Source: Stephanodiscus triporus (taxonomy: Eukaryota > Bacillariophyta > Thalassiosirophyceae > Thalassiosirales > Thalassiosiraceae). Taken from it: 17,140 bases of DNA. The notes below the pieces were generated by a model. That model made no database searches and was not told the DNA's origin. It saw only the letters and a program-made list of their open reading frames with translations. The position numbers and the translations under genes are program-made. Within the stretch, counting starts at the first letter, position 1; each line of letters opens with the position of its first letter. Location: the NCBI GenBank assembly GCA_036939755.1, contig JALLAZ010000329.1:1-17140 (forward strand), written 5' to 3'. Shown here one piece after another: positions 1 to 8,271 of this stretch.

Positions 1-1113
1 ACCAAACTTTCAGGATATCTTATTGACACCTAGTAGAGCAGTTTTGAACACTCAGAAAGGAAATTAGGGCATTTAAAAATCACATTTTTTGCTCCGGACC
101 CCCTAATTGTAGTAGTCATTGTCGTTGTCCTGCCTTGTCAGGACCTCGGCGAGTTGGCCATCGCCGTGAGCCTTCTCCTCAGTCGATGTCGGCGCAGATG
201 CATGGAAGACCAATGGCAGTGATGACAACAGAGAGAATGCAGGCACAAGTTCGGAACATCCCGTGATCCTCGTTGTCCTCGTCCTGGAGGGAGAGCTTGA
301 ATTTTGTCACCACTGCTCGTGGACGACGACATCGGAGGAGGAGGATACCTTCCCTCTGGGAGTTTGGGTTACGAGGGATCCTCCTGGCATGGAATTTTTC
401 ACATTTGTGGCGGTGACAGCCCCACGAAGCATAGTTAACCTGGTCACCATCATTGTCTCGTGGCAGCAACAAGGTCTTGCTGCTTATCACTGAGCTTCGT
501 GGGGATGTGGGGGCATCATTCATCGTTCATTGCCTTCTTGCATAACTCCTTCTTCCTTCTCTTTTGTGTGTGGTTGTAAAAGTATTGGATGATATTGTGG
601 GCCAATTGGATTGCCACCCACTCTCTGCTCACTGCTGTCACCACCGTCGCCAGGGCCAGTGGTAGCAACAACATGGCTGCAGACTCGGGACAAGAGTATA
701 TTTTTGGGACTTGTGGCGCACCTGCTGGAGGAGGATTCAATAGTGTGTCCCGGATTTTCAAATCTGTGAGCTCACTTTCTTCAACTTCTTCTTTTGGTGG
801 GAACAGATTGCAGGAAGTTCTTTTTTCATCTGCGAGCAAGTCGCAGAGGACAGGTTGCAGGAAGTTCTTTTTGTCATCTGCGAGCAAGTTGACTGGTTTT
901 GATCCTAGCTGGATCACTTTTCTACAGTACTGTAATGTTAAAAAAATCTAGTGTCTAAATATACTGTACCTTTAAGTACTGACTACCTATCCTACCAGAG
1001 TAGCGTACACTAGTTCACAAAAAATGCATATTTTTTCCCCAAAAAATGAAGGCCAAGCCTAACTGCACCCCTCCTCTTCTACTGCCGCTGACGCAGGTCC
1101 AAAAACTGGATTT
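1..1113. other. intergenic, no supported gene
   Basis: Several short ORFs overlap on both strands, but none has a recognisable domain, a credible ATG context or a consistent splice model. The text is dominated by short GGTGG, CAGCAA and CTTCTT-like runs typical of decayed low-complexity DNA. A 34-36 bp direct repeat lies at 808-841 and 855-890. A TAC/GTA-rich stretch lies near 960-1015. Nothing further can be assigned. Confidence 0.5.
808..890. repeat. short direct repeat, two units
   Basis: Two near-identical units (808-841 and 855-890) share the core TTGCAGGAAGTTCTTTTT followed by CATCTGCGAGCAAGT. They are separated by 13 bases. The second unit carries one substituted or inserted base in the T-run. 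This looks like a local tandem duplication with no evident function. Confidence 0.75.
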
Positions 1114-1513
1114 TACCTAGAGGCACGGTCATTTTTAGGAATTGCCCATTTTAAGGAAATTTTGTACCGGGCGATGTCCCTAGTATGTTTCTATGTAGAA
1201 CATCCTGTAGGAATTAAAAATGATATCACGCGGCACTGAAGTGCCACGCAGCACTTCGTGAGTTTTTGCTTGGTGAAGCTAGCGTTTCCCTTACAATGGC
1301 CAGCCACTACCCAGGGTGGAATCCCACGATTGACTACATACAACTGCCCATAACTTTGTCAATTTTTGGATTTGAGAAGATGGAGTTATTTTTCCTGGAT
1401 ACTCCTTGATGAGATGCTTTGTTTGGCACATTCAAAAGGATCAAATTCCAAAATGTCTTGATTTGAGATATGACCAAAAAAGTTCATCCTTAAAATGACC
1501 GTGCCTCTAGGTA
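1114..1513. mobile_element. MITE-like element with TIRs and TA flanks
   Basis: The sequences at 1116-1135 and 1492-1511 are perfect 20-bp reverse complements, beginning CCTAGAGGCACGG and ending CCGTGCCTCTAGG. Each end is flanked by TA (1114-1115 and 1512-1513), which matches the target-site duplication of Tc1/mariner-superfamily elements. The 396-bp body has no coding capacity. It includes a small hairpin (GGCACT/AGTGCC) near 1230-1243. Size, TIRs, TA flanks and lack of an ORF fit a non-autonomous MITE. The superfamily is inferred from the flanks alone. Confidence 0.72.
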
Positions 1514-2032
1514 TAGGTAGAGTATCTACCTAGCAATTTTTTTTTGTTTTTTGACCAAGACACTGGCTAGATAGGCAGTTGCTACCAGGAAAATTATCCA
1601 TCATATTGACCCTGAACTCAAGACAGGACTAATTTCCATAGTAGTAGTAGTAGTGCAGCATTAGAAATTTATTCAGCTAGGCAATGAGGCATTCAATGGT
1701 GGGGTGAGGGCAGCTGATGCCATAGGCAGCTGATGCCATCAGGTATCAGGGCCCCTCCTGATGCCAGAAGGAGTATAGTACCCCAGTTGACTATCGCTCT
1801 AGCCCAAATAGGTTCAGTGGTAGCTGAGGTCATTCACCAGGGGGAATTCTGGAGGAGACTCTCACCTTCTCAATCTGCACCAGCATTGAACACAATCCTA
1901 CGCAGTGCATGTGTAGATGTCATGGACGCACTGGAGTAAGAAAAAGTTAGTACTGGAGATTAAATCATCAAACCGGGATCTACAGGTCTGATCCAGCACG
2001 GCTGAGCGATAACATAACAATCATGTTTTCCT
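1514..2032. other. intergenic, no supported gene
   Basis: This stretch lies between the MITE-like element and the stop codon of the DUF6824 gene. It contains a T-rich run near 1537-1552, a GTA/TAG microsatellite at about 1640-1655, and a duplicated AGCTGATGCCAT phrase near 1711-1740. The last 200 bases or so would hold the 3' UTR of the minus-strand gene. No ORF here has recognisable protein features. Confidence 0.5.
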
Positions 2033-3993
2033 CTATGGATCGGGCCTGTGCATATATTCAACGCGTCTGTTCATATATTCATAACTATCATTCATACTCA
2101 ACGGTGGCAACAATGGCTCCGCTAAGTCCAATGCATTCACATCATTCGATACATCCGACAAGAACGATCTGACACTGCCATCGTCACCCATTTGTCGACT
2201 TGGGAGCATATCAGAGTGAATGCTCTGCATGCTATTAAAATTATCGATCCATGATGAACTTTCGGAGTTGTTTTCTTTTCGTGAATTGAATGACATAAGC
2301 GACATGGTGTCATTGATCCCGCTAATGGCAGTGTTGGTTGTGTCCCTAACTGGGTGGAATCCTCTAATTGTCAAAGAGGCCATGCTGGTATTGCTCGATG
2401 CAGATGACGATTTTCGGTGAAACGGTCGCATCATACTTCCGGTCGATATCTTGAGTGTCTGTTTGCCCTCTTGAGTATACTCTGAAGTATCCTTATCGCT
2501 ACCCAAAGGCTGACCCGTGCTCATCATCAAATCGGGAAAGCTACGTATTCGAACCAAACTGCCTATGGGCATTCCCAATGATTGATTGGATGCCATCAGG
2601 TTGGTCACGGTGATGCTGTCAGAAAATGACTTAATAGTGCCGGAACTTCCAAGAGATTCCTTGTTCGCACATTGCCCTACCTGCTTGGCACCTTGGCTTA
2701 TCTGCAGAGAGTTATCTGAATTCAACCGAGTGGATTCGCCAAAAGTGATATCAGAATTCAAACGACGAAAAGCTGATTCGTCCAAGGCGGTTACGTCTGA
2801 CATGGTGAACTCCGTACCGATAGACGCCGTAAGTGGAAAGTCTCGATTCTGCACACTGCCCTCACTTTCATCGAGCTGCGATTTCTTCCGTAAGTGCAAG
2901 TGTTGCGGCGCTGTGAATTGCGGATGAGGATACGGCGGTCCACTGTTCCAACCATAGCTCCCTCCATGATTCAGGTGTGGATGATAACCTTGAGGTGGAT
3001 GGTATTGTTGAGGATGGAGATGATTAAATGGTTGCTGCTGAAACTGAGGCTGTGGGTTATGTTGGCATGGAGGTTGTTCAGGATGGGGGAAGTTGTAAGG
3101 CTGATTCATTGGTGGGGGGGAACCAAAATAGTTCGAATAATGATATCCTTGCTGAGTCGGATGGGTTGGATTTTGCTGATGTTGGTGTTCATGAGGAGGT
3201 GGCGGAGGGCCACGACCTCTCCCCGAAACCTGTCCTCCTCCTCGGCCCGCCCCTCCTCGGCCACTCTCAAAGTAACGCAATGGCGGTTGACGATACCCCG
3301 TCACTCCTGGCGCTTCTGGTGGATCAGGCCTTGGTACGGATGATGATAGAGAAAGTGGCATGGGTGCCGCTGTCGGCGAGTATGATACAGAAGGCGGTAT
3401 ACCATTTGGCATGCCGGGTCGATGCAACTGTTGGGATGAAGACGGTTTCTGTTGTGGTACACCCTGGTCTTTTGGTTCCTCCTTCAAATCTCGACCCTCT
3501 GTTTCCAAAACTTCCTCGATTTCTTTCCGCACGTCGGGGGCGTCTTCTCGCAATGCCTGCCCAGCTTCTGTTTTGGCGAGAAATCAAATATCAACAGGAT
3601 TTGCAACATGTTAGGAGATAAATATTATAACACATACAGTCCAAAATGAAAATTCTCACTCTTCCACGCCTTCTGGTCGCCAATCTCGATATACTGTCCA
3701 TGGTTCAACGGATCATCCTTCAAAAACCGACCCGGGGGGTTGGAATTACGAATTTGCGCCACTAACCGAGCCGCCACGTGAGCCTTTTCCAACTTACGGG
3801 TTCGAGGATCGAGATATTCATGTTTGTAATGCTCGACGATAGTTCGGAATGTGATATTGCCAGGGTGGTTGTTAATTTTCCCTCCACGTCCGCAGAGGAC
3901 GTCGTGTTCGTTGAGTTCGACAATGGAGCCACCATAGCCTGGTTCGATCATTACACGGGGCGGGGGGACGGACCCTCCTTTTGAACGCGGCAT
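2033..3993 (-). CDS. DUF6824 domain protein with RGG and Pro/Gln/His-rich region
   Basis: Two exons, 3993-3660 and 3567-2033, are joined by a 92-nt GT-AG intron (donor GTGAGA, acceptor AACAG). They sum to 623 codons (622 aa). The in-frame sequence upstream of 3993 reaches only a TTG, so the ATG at 3993 is the start. Residues about 27-120 carry the DUF6824 signature: NEHDVLCGRGG, then NNHPGN and FR, then a basic helix and RFLKDD. The family's KAxxKAxQALRE ending is rebuilt only when the exons are spliced, which supports the model. Residues about 213-238 form a Gly/Arg-rich RGG-like patch. About 238-316 is rich in Pro, Gln, His and Tyr. The C-terminal half is Ser/Thr/Asn-rich and probably disordered. 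DUF6824 is widespread in diatoms and its function is not established. A nucleic-acid role is suggested only by the RGG patch and the basic domain. Confidence 0.88.
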
Positions 3994-3999
3994 GATTGC

Positions 4000-5020
4000 C
4001 AATTATATTTGGTCGTCGAAGAATGCAAATCTACCTAACTTACGATTGTTTTTAAGTACGAAACGCCAAAGGATTTGACAAACGCAATAGATGAGATGAT
4101 ATGCATATGTTCCATCTGGTATTGTCGGGGAAAAATCGAAAATCCGCGGTGCACACCATCGTGATGCAGCATTGGACAGCCCATAATTCATGATGGGATC
4201 CCACATTCATCCCAAGAGGATAATTAAGAAGAAAAATAACGTTCTGCCAACCTCCGCGGGCAATCGCTTCTTTTGCGCCTGCAGTCCAATATACTGATGC
4301 CGTGCGTCTGACACAGGACCATATATTACAATAAAATAAGATGAAAAAATAACCACGCCACCACCAACCAAGAGCGAATCAAAGCCTTCTCACACAAATG
4401 CTTTCCCTCTCGAGACTTCGCGGCAAATCAACTAAGCAATGTGTTTGCCCTTGGTTGGATGATCTTTTTTCGGCTGACAAGCATTCACATGGTACAAGAT
4501 CCGCATCACATGCCACTTACGTGCTTATCAAAAATATGCGCTGGGGTCGATAATTTGGAACGACTGTGTACGCAATCCCGCGAGTCCTCTGCACTGGCAA
4601 TGGTGGTGTCGTGGTCATGGAGGCTTCTCTGTCTCTAGATAAGCTCAGCTTTAAATTCAACAAGAATTTTGGGACCAACCACTTTCTCCGGCTCGGCCTT
4701 AGTGAGAAAATACCTCATACTGACTCCTAAGTAACTGCATAAGTAATGACCTCTTTTACTTTTTTGGAACAACTCGGAACCATCTTCTGAACCACCACCG
4801 CACCTGGGTGACGCGAATCTCCCTCTCACATCCCCCAAGGCAAGAGCCTCTCTCTCCTATCACCGCTGACGACTGACGAGGCATGTGGCATGGTTGTTGC
4901 AAGTTTTGCTATTATGATAAATGGTGTAAATGTTTTAGAGTTATAGCTTATGGACCACTTCTTCAGGATTTTTTTCAGAAGTACGAAGCCTGATAATAGA
5001 AATATTACACCGGCGTGGAT
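4000..5020. promoter_or_regulatory. divergent intergenic region
   Basis: About 1 kb separates the start of the minus-strand DUF6824 gene (3993) from the start of the plus-strand receptor gene (5021), so it should hold both promoters and 5' UTRs. AT-rich stretches near 4315-4360 and 4900-4990 are possible core promoter zones. No specific TATA or initiator element can be defended. The ORFs here on both strands are short and lack domain features. Confidence 0.4.
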
Positions 5021-7600
5021 ATGACTTGCAGGCTTCTTCTCGGCACTCTTCTCTTCGAAGTTGTTAATATTGTTGTTGGTGCCGCAACCACATCCGGACG
5101 AGAGGAAGATACTCCAGCATATCTCAGAGGGACACACCATGGCAATCTGTACCATGCATATAAGATACGTGACAGCGGTGGTGCTATGCAAGACGACGAC
5201 GTAGTTGATGGCGATGCTAAAATACAAGATGTACTCTTCAGGTCTCATCAATCAGTAGAGACGCTTCGATCACTGAAACAAGAGGACGACGAGAACACGT
5301 TCATCATCTCATCGCTGCCACTTGCATTTCGAATTTCCATGTCAATAATACTTGCAATCATAGCAATAGCTCAAGTCGCCATATTAGCAGCCTTAATCTA
5401 CCACCGCTCCAAAAGAGTACTCGAATTTGCGCAACCTCTCTACATTTGTATACTAATTGGGGCGGGGGCGATTGCGACAGGTGCATGTTATCTATTCCTC
5501 TACATAAGTAACGTGGGATGTGCGTTAAGGGACCCGATAATATTCCTGTCCTTTAGTTTGATGGGAGCAACCATCGCGGGGAGGGCGTGGCGGATAAGCA
5601 TCTTGATGAGGAATCCGCTGACTACGAGCACTGACACCAAGAGTAAGATTGAGAGGTGTAGGCAGTTTCTTCTGGTGGCGATTAGTGCGTTGTCGGTATG
5701 CGATTTTAACGCATTGGGTTTGAAGTCTTCTCGCAGAAGTGGTAATGTTGGGGGGCGTCCAATTCGTGTCACGATTACGTTTAGTCAAATGATGAGAGCG
5801 ACTTTACTCCTATGCATTCCTCAGATCGCGCTGCAAATGGTCATAATGGGAACGCCTGGATTGAGATCTATTAAACAAATCTCCTACTTTGACAATTTCG
5901 GGGTTACTATTGCTCACTATGAGTGCCAAAGCTCAGCGGCATGGTCATGGCCAACGTACGTCGGCGTCGTATTTGCCATCCTTCCATATGGCTGTGCGTA
6001 TGTTCTCAATTTACGGCCCAAAACGGATCGAGAAGAGCTACCTGATATTATTGATGAGCGTGGTCACTTAAATGGAGCGCTGGCGATATTCGCTCAAGTA
6101 CTTGTCATCACGCTACCCGTCACTATCATGACAGATTACTATTATTCTCCAGCCATTCGGACCTATTGTTCTATTTGTGAAGTTCTTGGACTTTCCCTCT
6201 CTCTGAGTTATCACATTGGGTTTGTCAAGCTTGCCTCCTTAAGGTCAAATGTGGCACAGACGTTTACTCAGTACAATACCAGTGCGAGTGGCCAGGGTCG
6301 TGGCAAGAATTCTGCTGCTTATGCAGTAAAAATGGCTCAGATGTATGCCGCAATTGGGCGGACAGAAGATACCCTGGAGTTAATTGATGACACACTTGCC
6401 AGCTGGAAAAAGGGAAGCAGTGGGGGGATATTGGGCACTCAGGATTCCATGGAAGATATCGGCTGCGGCTTTACCAAAAACGACCTAAAGAATTTAGAGC
6501 AAGATGAGCTTGAGATGATAATTCAGCTACTTGTCATCAAAGGAGATTCACTAATGAAAATCAATGGAGCTAATGGCTTCCCGATGTCTGCGGAGATTAA
6601 TATCAGCGCCATGAAAATCTTCGAACACTGTCCAGCAGCAAAAAAAATGAAAGACATCTCGGTTATGTTCCCAATATATAATAGGGTTGGCCTTCAGCTG
6701 AAGGGTGGGGTTATTGCTCAGGATGAAGCATGTTCGCTAGAAATGGATCTTGCCGAAAAATTTTGCCATGAGGCACAGGTGCAGTCCTATCATTTTGTGC
6801 GCGCCCTGGGTAATCTTGCTGAGTGGCATGGCCGAATTGGGGCGATTGAGAATGCATTGAAACTCTTTGACATAATGGCGGCTGTCTACATGCCAATCGA
6901 ACATCCGCCGCTAATATATGCTGCATATGCCGTTAATCGATGCGCTGTGACATTTGCTGTCAGCTCTCTTTGGCATTTGCAGAAAGGCGAGACCGAGAAG
7001 GCAATACAAAGGTGTGAACAAGTCATAAAGGAGATACTTCCACTTTATGATAAAAAAGATATGGTTGGATTGCTACATATCTTCTGGTCTATCATCCGCG
7101 TGTTGAAATGGAATGGTCAAGTTGATAAGGCAAGGGAGTTTTACAACGAATGGGCGCCAGCAGGTATCGAGTCTCATTTCCACGCGGGGCCTCTCCATAA
7201 GCCAATTTGTTTGCTTCTCAAGATATGCGATGGCAGCTCAGTGGAGTATAGTACAGAGGACATGGCGGCTGACATTGACTTGGCTCTTTCATTTGATGTA
7301 CCAGACATGAGTGACCGGATCTTAATTTGTGATGGTTGGTCAGTGAAGACTATGGCAGCAGAGCTTTGTCTTCATCTTGCCCGGAGACTTGAACCTGGTA
7401 ATATATCAAGAGAAAGTCTTATTGATAGAGGTATTCAAATGTCGACAATGGCAATGGCACGAGTGACAACTTCAGATGGCATGATAAAACATATCCTTGC
7501 ATACGACGCTCAGAAGGGTATAGATGACAGACTGCTAGGTTTGCGAACTGCCTCATGCATAACCTCTTGCCGACGTCGACGGTCTCGTCCCTCGACTTGA
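5021..7600 (+). CDS. class-C-like seven-helix receptor with TPR-like tail (3' end chimeric)
   Basis: The ORF is open from a GTG at 5015, but the first ATG (5021) begins a hydrophobic signal peptide (MTCRLLLGTLLF). Seven hydrophobic segments lie at about residues 101-128, 139-161, 172-196, 256-278, 311-333, 349-370 and 381-405. The third begins with CALRDPIIFLSF and ends GRAWRI, resembling the class C (GABA-B/mGlu) helix-3 pattern. A Cys before helix 3 and a Cys in HYECQSS before helix 5 could form the conserved disulfide. The extracellular part is only about 100 aa, so no ligand-binding Venus-flytrap domain is present. Residues about 430-842 are soluble and helical, with repeated A/G/L-rich pairs (AQMYAAIGRTEDTLELID, LGNLAEWHGRIGAIENALKLF) like TPR units. 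From about 7545 the sequence departs from copy 2 (14357-14889), so the last 17 or so residues are not native. Signalling partners cannot be read from the sequence. Confidence 0.8.
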   Translation: MTCRLLLGTLLFEVVNIVVGAATTSGREEDTPAYLRGTHHGNLYHAYKIRDSGGAMQDDDVVDGDAKIQDVLFRSHQSVETLRSLKQEDDENTFIISSLPLAFRISMSIILAIIAIAQVAILAALIYHRSKRVLEFAQPLYICILIGAGAIATGACYLFLYISNVGCALRDPIIFLSFSLMGATIAGRAWRISILMRNPLTTSTDTKSKIERCRQFLLVAISALSVCDFNALGLKSSRRSGNVGGRPIRVTITFSQMMRATLLLCIPQIALQMVIMGTPGLRSIKQISYFDNFGVTIAHYECQSSAAWSWPTYVGVVFAILPYGCAYVLNLRPKTDREELPDIIDERGHLNGALAIFAQVLVITLPVTIMTDYYYSPAIRTYCSICEVLGLSLSLSYHIGFVKLASLRSNVAQTFTQYNTSASGQGRGKNSAAYAVKMAQMYAAIGRTEDTLELIDDTLASWKKGSSGGILGTQDSMEDIGCGFTKNDLKNLEQDELEMIIQLLVIKGDSLMKINGANGFPMSAEINISAMKIFEHCPAAKKMKDISVMFPIYNRVGLQLKGGVIAQDEACSLEMDLAEKFCHEAQVQSYHFVRALGNLAEWHGRIGAIENALKLFDIMAAVYMPIEHPPLIYAAYAVNRCAVTFAVSSLWHLQKGETEKAIQRCEQVIKEILPLYDKKDMVGLLHIFWSIIRVLKWNGQVDKAREFYNEWAPAGIESHFHAGPLHKPICLLLKICDGSSVEYSTEDMAADIDLALSFDVPDMSDRILICDGWSVKTMAAELCLHLARRLEPGNISRESLIDRGIQMSTMAMARVTTSDGMIKHILAYDAQKGIDDRLLGLRTASCITSCRRRRSRPST
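7350..7544 (+). repeat. receptor C-terminal segment, copy 1
   Basis: This segment aligns without gaps to 14357-14551 at a constant offset of 7007, with about 13 substitutions in 195 bp (roughly 93% identity). The reading frame is the same, and most differences are silent. Four change the protein: Met/Ile, Val/Ala, Gln/His and Gly/Asp. The match in copy 2 begins at the base right after the N at 14356 and ends abruptly at about 7545 in copy 1, where the sequence becomes GC-rich. Confidence 0.9.
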
Positions 7601-8083
7601 GTTCGAATATGACGCGCAGCGCCTCGATCCCCGACGATCTGACGAACGCGTCGCGGTATCGCGTCCCGAAATGTCGGCGATTCGCTTGGCATGGATCGCA
7701 CGAGAATTTTCGTCAATTCGAGCGAGGGATATGCTTTCCCTCGTATGGTCACGACGTCCCGCGATCGAGGCCCGTCGACGTCGAACGACTTCCGCGCGAC
7801 GGGAATACCAGTCGCCGGCGCGAGATGCGGATCGACCGGATCCGGCGTAGAGCCGATAAGGCGGACGTGGCCCTCCTCAAGGTGGGGGGGGGGGGGGGTT
7901 GCACCTGCCGACGTGATTCTCGCCCACGAAGACCTGGGGGACGCTCGTGCGATCCGAGAGCGATATCATGTCCGCCCGTCTCGAGGGGTGGGCCTCCACG
8001 TTGACGTCGACGTACGGTATCGACCGGGACAACAATGCCGCCTTCGCGATGCGGCAGGCGGGGAAATCCTCGGTGGAGATCCC
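7545..8083 (-). pseudogene. glutaredoxin-DEP fragment, frame-broken and truncated
   Basis: Read on the minus strand after a possible acceptor (TTAG, 8085-8084), the sequence gives a glutaredoxin-fold segment: FPACRIAKAALL, then PYVDVNV, then TSVPQVFVGENHVG. The TVP cis-proline region is intact. The usual CPxC active site reads FPAC, so the first Cys is absent. A 15-G run (plus strand 7884-7898) then throws the frame to a stop. A second frame continues with LEEGHVRLIGS to LELTKILVRSM. A further shift near 7670-7692 restores a DEP-like stretch, RYRDAFVRSSGIEALRVI and SRDETVDVGKRLCMRQF. Glutaredoxin followed by DEP (and often DUF547) is a known architecture in plants and algae. No start codon or upstream exon is evident, and the 3' part is lost at the junction with the receptor gene. 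The breaks may be real decay or homopolymer sequencing errors. Confidence 0.62.
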
Positions 8084-8271
8084 CTAACCTAATTAAAACC
8101 AAATTCATGCTGCCCTCTCCTGCTTCATACCTACCTGTTCCTTCTCATGTTTGATATTCTTTTCGAAAAAGTAATGCATAGATATGCAAAATCTGATCAT
8201 TTTAGTTTGTATCACACCTAGTCACTTTTTTCTCCAGTATCATCGCCTAACTCTGGTAACCCTGATGCTAC

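Noticed and set aside
179..917. Overlapping minus-strand ORFs as a gene pair
   Set aside because: The upstream one starts at GTG, the frames are rich in repeats, and no domain or splice model links them.
2894..3621. Plus-strand ORFs opposite the DUF6824 gene
   Set aside because: They are antisense to the Pro/Gln-rich coding exon and show only compositional runs.
3994..4002. DUF6824 gene start at 4002
   Set aside because: The codon is TTG, and the ATG three codons on (3993) is the credible start.
5015..5020. Receptor start at 5015
   Set aside because: The codon is GTG. The first ATG in frame is at 5021 and starts the hydrophobic signal peptide.
4826..5251. Minus-strand 141-aa ORF with a hydrophobic stretch
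   Set aside because: It is the antisense of the receptor signal peptide region and has no supporting features.
5695..5788. Possible GTATGC...TTTAG intron between receptor helices 3 and 4
   Set aside because: Removing it would shift the frame before helix 4, and the unspliced frame stays open and gives seven helices.
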